A stretch of DNA of 64,000 nucleotides. Origin: Prunus persica. Taxonomy: Eukaryota; Streptophyta; Magnoliopsida; Rosales; Rosaceae. The notes beneath the pieces are model-generated. The model did not search any database, was not told where the DNA came from, and saw nothing but the letters and a program-made list of their open reading frames with translations. A program made the position numbers and the translations under genes. The stretch covers positions 8,672,520 through 8,736,519 of the forward strand of contig NC_034010.1 in NCBI RefSeq assembly GCF_000346465.2. The letters run 5' to 3'. This document shows, one piece after another, positions 36,327 to 47,949 of this stretch. The stretch's first letter is position 1, and every line of letters begins with the position of its first letter.

Positions 36327-36355
36327 CGTCGTCTTTTTGCTTTTTTGTAGTAGTG
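36327..36355 (-). repeat. CACTA right terminal inverted repeat
   Basis: On the minus strand it reads CACTACTACAAAAAAGC, then AAAAAGACGACGG, the inverse of the left end. Confidence 0.95.
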
Positions 36356-36768
36356 AGGGGAAAGAATAGGAGGAGAGTGGGCTGATGCCCTCCTCGTTTT
36401 AGATACCTTTTTTAGTTTTTTAGTTTTTTGCGTACAAGGGTATTTTGGAAATTTTTACACATAGGGGTATTTTGGTTATTTTGGCCCAAAATTTAGAAAT
36501 GATTTCCTACGTGTTCGTTGGGTTGACTACTATCATCCTACCTAAGAATCATACTAGTCTCACTTCAATTTCTTAAATGCCTTTTGAAAAATTCACAAAA
36601 TGTTACGTAAGAGCATTTTTGTCCAACTTGAAATTAAACACACTTGAATTTATCCAATAGTTTCAATCCAAAATCACTTGTTAAAATACCCATAGTAATT
36701 CTTCACAATAATATTATTTTTCACTGAAATATGAAAATCCACCTAGAATTTTTTTCGGGTATTACACT
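36356..36768. repeat. LTR-like sequence interrupted by the CACTA element (right part)
   Basis: Ends CGGGTATTACA at 36768, i.e. TGTAATACCCG on the minus strand, a frequent start of plant gypsy LTRs. It should join the sequence left of 22752. Confidence 0.4.
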
Positions 36769-36811
36769 CATAAAGAGAGATTCTATGCGACAAGACAAGA
36801 ATCGCTATGCA

Positions 36812-38764
36812 TGTTAGATATTTGCCCTAGAAGCCAATATAAAAAAGAATAATTCTAAGGAAATAATATATAATAATCAAAGAGGCAAGAACGTTGCTTT
36901 AGATACATAACGTACACAAAGTAACAAGTCGATGGATTAAGATATAAATGAAAAGTTGTATAAAGAAGTTAGATGCACGAGACCTTTCCATACATATGAA
37001 TATTGTATCCTAAAATGTTCCTGGTCATAGGATCACCAACTGGACAATGGTGACTAGCAAAGACTGGTACACACTATGTCTGCTCAATTGAGAGGATGAC
37101 TAGTCTCGAGTCATTCATATAGAGACACTGAGACAGATGTGTAGGTGCTCTATAGAAGATGGAGTCCACTGAACCCAATCAACTCTAGAATTCTTGTATG
37201 GAAGTCTTACTCACAAGTGTCAAACAAAGAATTCTAAGTTGTGAAAATACAAATTAATTCTTAGACCTAAGACATCATAGTTGTCTTGTGTATATGTTGT
37301 TTCTCATTGAGAGCACTATACGGTCGTATCAAAATAATGTGACTCAAAAGTGTTCCTCAGGATTCTTAGTGTCTATGCAAAGACAAGTGAATGTACAACA
37401 AGGAATCTCTGCTCTTGGTAAGAAGAGAGAATACTCTAAAGATATGATTCATGAATCTTTGGCCAAAGTATCGGATGTAAATTGAAACAAGAAAGCTTGC
37501 AATTTCATCAAATTGAATCATATAATCTAGAGATGTCATATTAGGGATTTTGACATAAGTTTACCATATCCCGAGAATATGACATAGAGTATTGAACTAG
37601 AGAAGGATCGAATTGCATTGTAATCACAAACTGACTAGGTTCTCTAAATGAATTCTTTTTAGCTTGGGTAGCCATGACATACTGATAGGTGTCACTCATG
37701 GCTTGTGGAAGCCCTGTAAGGACTAATTATAATTAGCCTTCACCAATAGGGAGAATTGTATGGAGGGATACAATTCACACTTGATTCAGAGTGAATCATT
37801 CATACCCACTACCTCACTAATTAGAACCTATAAGATCGCACATCGAAAAGGAATTAATTGGGAAATTAAGAAGAGAATGAATGATTTTGTGAATTGGTCA
37901 AAGTCAATGTGAAAGTCAAAGGTTGAGGTCAAAAATCAAAGTTTAAAGGTCAAAAGATTGACCCGACACTTGACACGGTCAACTAAGGATGACCAGGACA
38001 AACACTCATTAGACAAGTGAGTGATTAAATTAGTTAAGTCACTAAAGTAATTAAATTGATTAGATTAATTTAATTATTCAATTAAAGTTATGAAACTTTA
38101 ATTAAAAGTCCCATATGACTTGGAAATTCAAAAGGGATTTGACCATATGGACTTAGGCACATATATAACACATTATAGGATTAATGTATTGGACCAAGAT
38201 AGCACAAAAGATGACACACAAGGGGGGATGCGGCTACACTAGGGCATGAGAGTATTTTTGTCACTCGTATGACAGTTTTTATCCTATAAGTGTGTAGCTA
38301 TGGTATCCTATCACACTAAAGGGGATTTCAAGTTGGTAAAATTGGAAGAGAGAAAACATCAAGCTCTCTCTCCCTAACCCCTTGAACCGGTCACATCAAG
38401 TGAGGGTGCTAGTACCACTCTTCACTTGTTGTCTACTCATTCTCTCATCCTATTCAATCTTTGGTGAGAAGAGCTTTCTGGAGTGCATATCTTTGTACCA
38501 ATTTGGAGAGCTACAAGGTGGAGAATCAACATCAAAGGGAGAGCCAACAACAAAGGGACCACTCCCTCTACTTGAATACCATTCTTAGTTTCAAGATTCG
38601 CTCCAAGGGTATGAACATCTTATCTTTCTCTCAAATAGGATTTAGAGAGTCTTTGGTGCACACCTTCATAGACTTATAAAGATTGGGACTAAATGCGACT
38701 TGCATGAATCCATAGTTTATTTAATGCTTCCACTCTCACTTTGATTTCATATTAGATATGGCAT
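36812..38764 (+). mobile_element. SIRE/Maximus-like Ty1-copia LTR, apparently solo
   Basis: TGTTAGATATTTGCCCTAGAAGCC at 36812 is the start I associate with long LTRs of the SIRE/Maximus copia lineage. The roughly 1.95-kb stretch that follows has no coding capacity. The right edge is uncertain; a plausible end is TTAGATATGGCA near 38764. ATGCA before the left end and ATGCT near the right end are similar, but I do not regard them as a proven target duplication. Confidence 0.5.
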
Positions 38765-39381
38765 GCTAGGAGATTTATACTCTCAAAATTTGGCTGTAGA
38801 GTTTTTAGAAATCTCTACACAACACCATTCCCACAATATTCCCTTTAATGCAGGCACCATCAGAAACAAGCATCCCAAGAAAACTGTACCTCTCTTTTTG
38901 AGAACTCTGCCCGGCTTAAGTCGTATGCAACTTACATTGATTGCTCTTGTTCACAATTGAACTACTTTCCAGATTTTGCCTATAGGAAAAGTTTACCTAC
39001 AACACCAATTAAGAAATTATTAAATTTAAAGTCGTTCCTGGACAAGCAAAAAATTAATTTTAAAGTATAGCTATTGGAGGATAAAGCATTGAATTAAAAT
39101 TATGGATCCTGAGGCTTTGCATCTGAAGAGTATGCATTTTCAAAAGAATCTAACTATTTAGAGGAAGCCACGTCAACTTAAATAATATATTGTGCTTTCG
39201 TATTTGTTTTCTCCCAAGCTAATGGTAACAACATTAAAGTCTATACCCTCGCAAGCTCCTCCATCTCCTCTCACATGACATCTCCAAATCAAGGGTGGCG
39301 TTGAGGGTGTGGAACTATTGCCACCACACAGGGCCCCTAATTTTTTTTTTTTTTTTACTTATGTATTATTTATATTAATAT
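38765..39381. other. Intergenic, no recognisable gene
   Basis: AT-rich. A 65-codon open frame at 38763-38960 has no motif that I recognise. A T-tract lies near 39340. Confidence 0.4.
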
Positions 39382-39390
39382 TTTAAAAGT

Positions 39391-40453
39391 AGGGTTTTCG
39401 ACCGAAATGGTCCCCCAACTATTGCTCCAGTATCGTTTTGGTCCATCGTTAAAGTCTCTATTTAGTATAAATAGTCATCCAACTCTCTATTTAGTATCAA
39501 GTTGGTCCCACCGTTAAAGTCTGTTAATATGGCCATTAAATTGAGGGGTAAAATGGTCCTCCCACCACCCACCACCCACCACTATCTCTGTCTCCCTCTC
39601 TCTTTCCCATCACGAACTTCTCTCCTACCAAAAAATTCTCAAGACCCCACCACCACCTTTCCTCTTTCGGTCTCATTTTTGTCTTCATTTTCTCTTTGTC
39701 CCTCGGGAGAAACCCAAAGCCAAAAACCAAAACCAAAACCGGTCCTTGTTTCGTGTCAAATCTCAGCCGTCGGATCCAAGCAAAATCAGTTTCTCTATTT
39801 CGATGTTCCCGGCTCGGCTCTTGGCTCTGCTTGCCCTTTTTGCGGTAAGCTTGAGATTCACGGCCATGTAGTTGGCTACGACGGCTGCGAGTACGGCTTT
39901 CACCTCACATGCACCGAAATGCACGGTCGCCAAGCCATGAATTTGAAGGAATGGGTATGTAAGGAGTGTACATGCAGTGCTGTTAGGAGCAAGCGTTGGC
40001 CGCTTGGAGTTAAGTCCAAGTAGATTCTAGATATCAACGCTTCATTGCTGAATGACATCAACGACATTGAAGAGTTGCGTGATTTGAAGTGGGAAAGAGA
40101 GAAAGACCATTTCAATCGCATTTACCTGATCAACGCATCCGTAGTTTTGATCAACGGCCATTAAGAAGGGAGGATATATCTGTTAACAAATTCGTTTGTT
40201 AATTTGTAATAATTTTTGCAATATTTTACTTTAATTTTTAATTACTTTTTAACAGAAAAAAAAAACTTTATTAATGTTTTAGTTTATATGGACGGTTTTA
40301 CCCCTCAATATAGCAACAAAATTGACAGACTTTGACAGTTGGATCAATTTGATTCTAAATGGAGAGTTGGAGGACTATTGAAATGAAAATTTTAGTTCAT
40401 GGACCAAATTGAGGCTGGAGCAAAAATTGTGGGACCATTTCCGTCAATAACCC
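39391..40453. mobile_element. Pack-MULE-type Mutator-like element with captured coding sequence
   Basis: The two ends are long inverted repeats. Left AGGGTTTTCGACCGAAATGG, then TCCCCCAACTATTGCTCCAG; the right end on the minus strand reads AGGGTTATTGACGGAAATGG, then a matching TTGCTCCAG. Similarity continues for over 150 bp with a few changes (through 'ccaactctccatttag' and 'gaggggtaaaa'). A 9-bp target duplication TTTAAAAGT flanks it (39382-39390 and 40454-40462). Inside is GC-richer coding-like DNA with a PHD-like exon and no transposase. This is the structure of a Pack-MULE: a non-autonomous Mutator element carrying host gene sequence. Confidence 0.88.
39529..40164 (+). pseudogene. Captured PHD-finger-like coding fragment inside the Pack-MULE
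   Basis: An ATG at 39529, inside the left terminal repeat, opens a frame that reads through low-complexity Ser/Pro/Thr sequence into a zinc-finger-like segment: CPFC, then YDGCEYGFHLTC and EWVCKEC (about 39830-39970). This fits a PHD finger except that the cysteine expected before DGC is a tyrosine. A TAG at 40021-40023 interrupts the frame. It then stays open for 46 more codons (LDINASLLNDINDIEELRD, then KWEREKDHFNRIYL, VVLINGH) to a TAA at 40162. PHD fingers usually read histone H3 tails. I do not recognise the donor gene. The single stop suggests fairly recent capture or weak constraint. Confidence 0.7.
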
Positions 40454-40584
40454 TTTAAAAGTATATATATTGAGCACACATGACTTTTACAAAATGTGAC
40501 GTTTGTTTGTGTTGGTTTGTTGTGTTTGGGTTACATTTAGGGCATGGGTTTGAGGTCCAACTGTGCACATCAATACTTACAATT

Positions 40585-40685
40585 TTAAGGACAAATCGTC
40601 GTCTAATAAAATAAGACGACAATGTTTATGGCTTTCGTCATTTATTTAGTGTCGTCTTGTAATTTATTGTTGTAGTTTATTTAAT
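40585..40685. mobile_element. Fragment related to the CACTA motif arrays
   Basis: AAATCGTCGTCT, AAGACGACAATG, TTTCGTCAT and GTGTCGTCTTG occur within 100 bp, the same motif grammar as in the 22.8-36.4 kb CACTA, and near nothing else similar. No end sequence is attached, so it is a relic. Confidence 0.5.
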
Positions 40686-40979
40686 TTAGTCTTTTTCTGC
40701 TAATAAGAGCCTGAGTGTGGAAATACTTAGTATTCTTATCACCTAACTACAACTAGTTAGCCCTTGCCTTTTGAGCATAAAAAGTCTCTTCTTGTTCAAG
40801 AAGAAGCTTAAGTTCTTTATTAAGGAAGCTTAAGTTCTTTATTAAGGGAAAGATCTCTATTCAAGAGATAACCAAATCCCCCCTTGGAATCCGTGTCAAA
40901 TCCCTACTTCCCTTCCGACATCCAAACGACGCCGAGCCCACTAACTAATTTAACCCTCCACCCTGCACAAATAAGAAAA

Positions 40980-43900
40980 AAGAGGCAAGACATCTAACGA
41001 AATTTCGGCAGAGTCTCCCCTAAAAACTGAACATTTTCCAAATTTACTATATAACAACACATTCAATCTTCCCAAATTTTAGCACGCACAAGAAATCCTC
41101 TGGCCTTAAAATGTCACCCTTTAATATACGTACCTGCATACATCCATAACAAATTAACCAACTTCTTGCATGCAAGGTCTACACTCCAACCACCGTCAAA
41201 AGAAATTCTAAAGTGGCTCAGGCTTCGTTATACATATATAATTCAAACCTCAATCGAGATTCGGGCCCACCAAAACAAAAAAAATTCTAAACCTTATTCT
41301 CAAACCACTTCGAGTTTAAGAATCCGTAACCATTAACAAATTCAATGATATATTTTGATGCAATTCAAGCACAACTCACACAGTTTATTCCGTGGTTGCA
41401 CCTAGGTTAACCTAAGTTCTTACGTACCCTTACTAGGGGATCAAGTCACACATAGTTCTTTTAGTAATGAAATTATTAGCATACAATCCAATAAATCAGT
41501 CAAAACCAAGTTTCAAATCGAACCATATTTAAAGATATTAATGCCTATGCAAAGTAGTCTCAATGCACAAACTGAAGAAAATCCCACCGTAAATAACAAT
41601 ATAAAACTCATACTGACTTTCTCCCACCGTTGTTCCCATTATACCTTTATCTTTATACATACACATTTCCCAGATACGCACAACAGAATCCTCAATGCTC
41701 GTGCGGCTGGAACTAAATCCCAGGACATGCACGACGGAATCCTCAACGCCCATGCGACTGGAACTAAATCCCCAGACACGCATGACGGAATAAAAATAAT
41801 CACCAGACACGCCCGTGCGACTAGAACTTAATAAATATAATAAACTCAGATGAACACGTAAGACATTTATAATAATAATCCGATATCTAAATAATCCAAT
41901 ACCAATATCCAAACATCCCTTTTCCACAACCAAATTTGAATTTCAGGCTCGCACAGACAGTAACGTCATTCAATATCAAAACAGGCATCAATTCGCACTA
42001 TCCTCAAGACCCAATTTATATCACATATAACACTCACCCTTTCCTTTTCCTAATCTTGTACCCATTATCTATATATGTATATATCTACATTACACATCCT
42101 ACACCATCATCATGTACCAAGGTTAAACAATCTAACACAGGGATCGTTTTAACTGGACCACATGGCAGAATCCTCAATACTCATGTGGCTAGGGAATGAG
42201 CAGTCCAACCAAGGGACTATTGCTCCTCAAACATGCAAGGTAGAATCCTCAATACATGTGCGGCTGAATATTCCTTCAATGAGAGCAGACTATCGGTCAA
42301 GGCCTTCGGTACACCCGGTCAAGGGTGCCCGGTATCCTGACATACCTCCAAATAGTTACCGCATGTCTAATATATCAAGTATCATTAACAGGGGAGGTAT
42401 ATATCATAGTGCACCTCATGTACCGGGGGAAAACAATCTAACACAGGGATTGTTTTAGTGGACCACATTGCAAAATCCTCAATACTCATGTGCCTAGGGA
42501 ATGAGCAATCCAACCGGGGGACTATTGCTCCTCAGACACACACGGTAGAATCCTCAATATATATATAGCTGAAACAAGTCTTACTCGAGCAGAATGCCGG
42601 TCAAGGCCTACTGCACACCCCGCCAAGGGTGACACGTCGGAAAATCCCTCAACGCACATGTGGTTATCATCCATATCGAACCAAGGAAGGTACATATGAT
42701 GGTGCAATTCACAAACCCATATTCCAATATTATATATAGCCCCACTTCCCACTCAACATGCAAACCTTTATACATAATAATGATAATGACAATAATAGTA
42801 ATAAAAACAACAGCAACAAACCATAATAATAATACCAATAATAATAATGACTATATATTCTCTGAAATCCTCATGTCACACTAGAAAAACCGAAACCAAT
42901 CTGATAACACCTTTTCATAACCTCCTTAACCAAAAAAATTAATTTCCAAATTCATACTAAAATACATATGCCTTATCTTCAGCAATCAATACCAGTAAGA
43001 TCATATGATACTCTTAAAACCAACATCAAATATGCATACAGTCTCACTAATCCCAATCCGATTAGACCATACTTTCCATAATCTAATAAATAAAAAATAG
43101 ACCACATTCTCATTCAAATTCATTTATGCATGCAATTTCAATGTTTGGAAATACAATGCTTATTTTATTTTACTTTTTAAACCACGTACCCTCACAATTA
43201 CAACATACTAAACGACCTCAACCGAGCCGACATAGCCCACTATCCAAGTCAACTAGGCATGCAGGGTCCATGACCTCCAGTTTGCTATCCAACAATTCCT
43301 ATTGGCCCTTATTAGGAAGTTAAACTCATCATAGGAGTTTCATCACGATCCGACAGTCAGTTTGACCTTGATCGCGGAACTTGGTTAATTAGGCCCACGG
43401 GGCCCACGACCTCCAATTACTGATCCGTAAGTTCCTATAAGTCTCACAATGTATATTTAACAAGTTCTGAGTGTTTTCTCGATCGCAGGATTGGACGGTA
43501 ACCATTTTACATAACCCTAAATTCATTTATCTGGAGTACTCGAGATTTCGATTCTCGATCCACAAGTTCCTACACTATCCTAGAGGTACTGGGAACCATT
43601 TATTTTAAAATGGGACCAATCCGACGGTTCGAACCCATCGAACCCAGATATCGCCTCATAGGCATAATATTCGTTCGATAGTCAAATGATATCCAATTTC
43701 TAATCTGAGCATACCGTCTTGCTTGGGACAACATGGGGAGTATTTTGGAACTCAATGAACCACCATCAAGTGGCTCATGCGCCGCCACCAGCCACTGGCA
43801 ATGGTGGGTGGCTTAAGTAAATTTCTGCGATCGGAAAAACTCCAAATCGCAGGCCAATACATATACATTAGAACCACCACACCTAGGGGAACGTGTTTTG

Positions 43901-44302
43901 GCCTTGGACCCCGGCCAAAAAGTGATCGGAGCTAGCGAAAAAGCACCTCACAATCTGAGAAAAACCTAGGTGTTAGATCAAACTCTAAACACTCCAAATT
44001 GATCCTAACCAACCATACCATCAGCTAGAGCACGTTCAGTAGATGAAGAATCATATCTGGATAGGTGAATTTGGCCGCCGGAGTGGCCGGAAATGGCAGA
44101 GGAAAATGTCTAAACAACCAGAGCCTTAGAAGCTCCCAGCGCCTCCGTGAGTGGTTGTCGTGGCTGGAAAGTTACCCAAATGACCGCCTGCCCTGGCCAA
44201 TCATTTTCGTACCGATCCTATCGCCAACGGTGGCCGGACTACACCGATTCCTCGTCAGGAAGTCGAACCAGTCACTGTTTGCACAGTGACTGTATCGAAG
44301 GA

Positions 44303-44349
<47 letters not shown>

Positions 44350-44574
44350 GGGTATTTAAGCGTTTTCAGACCTTTTCTCATTCGTTACAATTCGGTATTA
44401 AGCGTGCCGCCAGTCGACGGACTCGTATCGGCGAGCTCTACATAATGGTGCCACTCACTTTCCCAAATTCCTGCCTGAACAAAAAGGGACTAAACTATCT
44501 TACTCCCAAGGGCAAAAATGTAATTTCATAATTAAATAATTAAATAAACCCTTAAATTGGATCAGGATGTTACA
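40980..44574 (-). mobile_element. Gypsy chromovirus-type (Tekay-like) LTR region, minus orientation
   Basis: On the minus strand it begins TGTAACATCCTGATCC at 44574, a typical start of these long LTRs, and contains the 'ttagggg-agactctgccgaaatttcg' segment near its other end (about 41005-41035). No coding domain is present. A block of about 290-300 bp is directly duplicated (about 42135-42340 and 42425-42640, 'aacaatctaacacaggga..'), and shorter units with 'gaatcctcaa(t/c)gc..tgcg(g/a)ctggaactaaatccc' repeat at 41680-41830. The left boundary and target duplication were not found, so whether it is a solo LTR is undecided. Confidence 0.5.
44306..44347. repeat. (GA)n microsatellite
   Basis: About 20 uninterrupted GA units. 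Confidence 0.97.
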
Positions 44575-45782
44575 GTTCTTGAATTGTTTACAACTCATCT
44601 TGAACAATCTTAAGTTTATGGAAGAGGTTACCAAAGACCTCTATGTTCCAACCTTTCAAAAGATGTTGAATGGTTCTACAACAAGTACTAATTTTCTGGG
44701 CAGAGTTGCGTCAATAGTTTCATCCCAAGCCTTGTTCAATTCGAGGGAATCATGGTAAGATAGCCACATGGCCTCAAAGTTAAAAGCTCTAGGTGTAGAG
44801 TTGGAGCTAATAGGGCAAGAGATGCAAATTTGGCCATGATCAGACCGAATGATAGGCAGGTTAGTCAATTCATGATTATGGTAGAGACTTAACCAATTTA
44901 GGTTTGCTAAGGTTCAGTCTAATCTCTCATAAATAACATAATTGTCTTTGTGGCCATTGCACGAGGTAAAAGGGACCCCTTGAGCATCTAAAGAGATAAC
45001 TTCACATATTGATCAATAGCTCCGATTGTATGTAATTTTAATGTATTATTATATTATGTGGGATCCATTTGAAAGAAGCAATAAATATAATTTCTATTTG
45101 GAGGTTTTTTTTCACTTCTTTTTGGAGTTGGATAAGTTAGAACAAATATATGGCACATAATAATAAAATAATGGATTGACTTTATTTTACGGATCCCAAG
45201 CCGCGACATTTAGTTATTGTGTATTTTGGTACATTTCATAAAATATGGTCTACTCCAATAATCTAATGGTTCATATTATACCACATTAAATTAATAAATT
45301 TTGTATTTTTATTCAAAAATTAACGACGTTAACCCTTTTCTGCTTTCAACAACCACCGCATCCATCTTCTCTTTCCTTTTCCTTCTCAAATCTTCTTCTG
45401 ATGAATGAAAAATTAGAAATCTCCAATCATCACTAAACTCAAATTTCCACCCTCTAAAATACAACTATTCATGTATTTTCAAGACTGAATTTTTTTTTTC
45501 CTCCAACCTTGCAGACTCATAATTTGAGTCCACAACTTTATTAAATTGTTTAAGAATGATTAACCCATAATTTTTTTATGTCGTTAATTTTTCCTGACAT
45601 TATTTTTGTTTCAACATTCGTGATTAATTTTGTGAACATTTTAACCTAAAAAAATTAAAATTCCAAAATATAATAGAATCTCACTTTAAAATAAAAACAA
45701 GTAGCTTTTGCAATAAAAAATTAAATTTTTTTTTTTAAAAAAAAACCGCCCAGCTTTTGAAATTCAGCCGTTGGATTCCAAC

Positions 45783-45847
<65 letters not shown>

Positions 45848-46713
45848 GAAGCTGCCATCTATTGCACAAAAGGGATGTTGGCCAGACAGCTTTGTTGTCA
45901 CGCGGGGCCCACTTCTTTTTCCTCTTCACATGGGCTGAAAAATAGAGCTTTAGGCTCCACACAAATTACCAATTCAAGCAAAACTCGGACTGGAATTCCA
46001 CCCCAAATTTCACTTTTCTCAAATTTCCACCCCCCAAAAGACTTGAGTTGGAGAAGAATTTTGGACTCAAAACTGAAAATTTGGGTTTCCACCCAAGGTT
46101 GGAGATGGTCTTAGAGAAGAAATGTTCAATCTGAGGAGAGCTTTGTGGCTCAGCCCGTGGAAGAGTGGAGCACATGGACCATGAAGAAGGCCTAGGTCGT
46201 CACCCATTATAGTTTCATTCTCCTCATCAATGTCATCATTCGCGGAACCTAAGCCACAACTTTCTCAGATTTTCAAACCCATTTGATCTCATTGGGTTGG
46301 GTCGGGTGCTTCAAAATCTGAGATGCGTTTTGGGGTATTATCTCTCTAATGACTTATGGCTCAGTACCTATTCATAGAATCTACATATGTATAGGGTTTT
46401 GTTCTATATGTTAGGGAGGTATTAGTTTTAGTGATTGGGTTTGTGAAATTTTATGCATACATTGCATAAACTGATGAATGGGTTTGTGGAATTTTCAATG
46501 AAGAGTATGCCTTAGTAGTTCAACTACGGAATATATAAAATTTGGGATTTGTGCTTCTTTGTGAACTTCAACGATTGCGACTGTGAGCCTCCACCCAAGT
46601 TTAACGATGGCTCTTTGGATATGTACGGAAGCTAGCGGTGGAAGAGGCGGCACCACCGCCTCTAGGTCAGTGCAATGATCACATATAGGCCTATACACCC
46701 AACTCTAAAGAAC
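44575..46713. other. Intergenic, with a (CT)n microsatellite
   Basis: No supported gene. (CT)n of about 31 units lies at 45784-45845. Positions 44575-45000 may include decayed retroelement coding sequence, but no domain is clear enough to name. Confidence 0.5.
45784..45845. repeat. (CT)n microsatellite
   Basis: About 31 uninterrupted CT units. Confidence 0.97.
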
Positions 46714-47052
46714 AAAGGGGGGTGTATTCAATTAGGATTTTAGAGCGTTTAAAAAGATTTTGTTTAAATGCCAGCTTTCATAAAACTTGATGGAACTTTA
46801 TAATTCGTATAGAACTTGATAGACTTTTAGAAGACTTTTGTATAATTTTTTAATAAAACTTTCTTAAGCTTTCATAGAACTTGATAGGCTTTTATTCCAA
46901 ACTTATGTAGACAGTATATTTCATTTTAAAGAAAGAAACTTGAATTTTTTCAATCAAATTTGTTTTTCAATTAAGCTTTCATAAGAAATATAGTGGCAAA
47001 TGTATTACAAATTTGAAAGAAAAGTTCAAGAAAAATATTTAACGCTCATTCA

Positions 47053-47533
47053 TTATCCCTGATTCTCATTGTTGTCATTGTGCCCAGCGTCTCTCCATAT
47101 ATCCAAAGCTATACCAACTCTCCATTCATTAGCATTCTGTCGTTGTTGTTCTTGTGTTTGGAAAACTAGTTCAAGATCCCCTTCATTAACCGGTAACGAT
47201 GAAGATGAAGAAGATTCGTCCTCCAATTCAACAGGAAATTCGTCAGATCTACACTCTTTTCGAAGAAAATTGTGTAGTCCTACACAAGCTAACACTATCT
47301 CTGTTTGTGTTGCATATGGGAATGGAGGTGCGGACTTGAAAATTGTAAATCGTGACTTAAATATACCAAATATCCTCTCAATGACATTCCTCAAGGACGA
47401 ATGACGAAGATTGAACAACTCAACTTCATTTGCAGGTGCACGACCTTGACCACCAAACTCTTGGAAAAGATATCGAACACCTCAAAATGGAGCCAAAAAT
47501 TGGCGTCGATTTGGAAATCCACAATCCACTAAA
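47053..47533 (-). pseudogene. PIF/Harbinger DDE transposase, 3' part
   Basis: The minus strand encodes FFLVDCGFPNRRQFLAPF, stop, GVRYLFQEFGGQGR, then LFNLRHSSLRNVIERIFG, SRFTIFKSAPPFPY and IVLACVGLHNFLRKECR. These hold the second aspartate (LVDCG) and the glutamate (VIERIFG) of the catalytic triad. The first aspartate and the N-terminal half are deleted, and a TGA replaces an arginine codon in PF-RGVRY. A TTTTTTTAG acceptor-like site precedes the fragment. It is not functional. Confidence 0.88.
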
Positions 47534-47679
47534 AAAAATTTACCTAATAATAGATTACACATATGTTAGTATCCAATGTATGAGCTAATGTAAACTATAA
47601 GAAAATTTTGAAAATTTAAAAATACCTTGTGGCACTTTAAGTCCATTCCAATGCTTAACCTAGAGCTGTGACAGAGAAG

Positions 47680-47949
47680 CTATGAATATTTTTGGTATTC
47701 TCTTTTAAAGTACTTTAGCCGACTCTGGTATTGAGAATAGGTTTTGTGACACCTAAGTTTTTTATTAATCTTGGGGAGTATTTTGGTTTCTACAGTTTCC
47801 TTGCTTAGCATTCCATTAGCATCACGCCATCCACGGCTTGCAGCATCAACCATGAGTTGCAACAAAATTCTACTCTCTTCCAGAGTCCAAGCATTATAAT
47901 CTTGTTTGCTCTTCCCTTTTCCATTTACTTGTTGTGTATTTTCAGACAT
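47680..47949 (-). CDS. Harbinger ORF1: Myb/SANT-like DNA-binding protein (possibly truncated)
   Basis: 89 codons from an ATG at 47949: MSENTQQVNGKGKSK, then WTLEESRILLQLMVDAASRG, KILPKINKKL and YSQYQSRLKYFKREYQ. This matches the Myb/SANT-like domain found in plant Harbinger accessory proteins, which help the transposase bind DNA and enter the nucleus. The usual length is about 250-350 residues, so the C-terminal part is missing or in exons I cannot follow. The rest of the element between it and the transposase piece is deleted. Confidence 0.7.
   Translation of the reverse strand: MSENTQQVNGKGKSKQDYNAWTLEESRILLQLMVDAASRGWRDANGMLSKETVETKILPKINKKLRCHKTYSQYQSRLKYFKREYQKYS

Larger units (their letters stand above)
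22755..36355 (+). mobile_element. Complete 13.6-kb CACTA (En/Spm) transposon
   Basis: The left end reads CACTACTACAAAAAG at 22755 and the right end TTTTTTGTAGTAGTG to 36355, an inverted pair (14 identical bases, then looser similarity into GACGACSGT). The 3-bp target duplication AGG flanks it (22752-22754 and 36356-36358). Inside are a TNPA-like/Ulp1 fusion gene (25897-29488), a TNP2 transposase gene (31643-34993), a captured RPN6 gene fragment (23842-24242), and very many copies of a CG-containing motif family in both orientations. Both genes point rightwards and both coding frames are intact across all predicted introns. With intact ends and genes the element looks recently active and possibly autonomous. 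It interrupts an LTR-like repeat. Confidence 0.97.

Noticed and set aside
21603..36773. CTCAT at both 21603-21607 and 36769-36773 as a target duplication of the LTR split by the CACTA.
   Set aside because: A 5-mer match is expected by chance in a kilobase, and the sequence next to the left copy does not have the TG end an LTR needs.
44147..44381. Open frames translating to Arg-Glu or Leu-Ser repeats.
   Set aside because: They are readings of the (GA)n microsatellite.
45735..45962. Open frame with a long Arg-Glu repeat.
   Set aside because: It reads the (CT)n microsatellite on the other strand.
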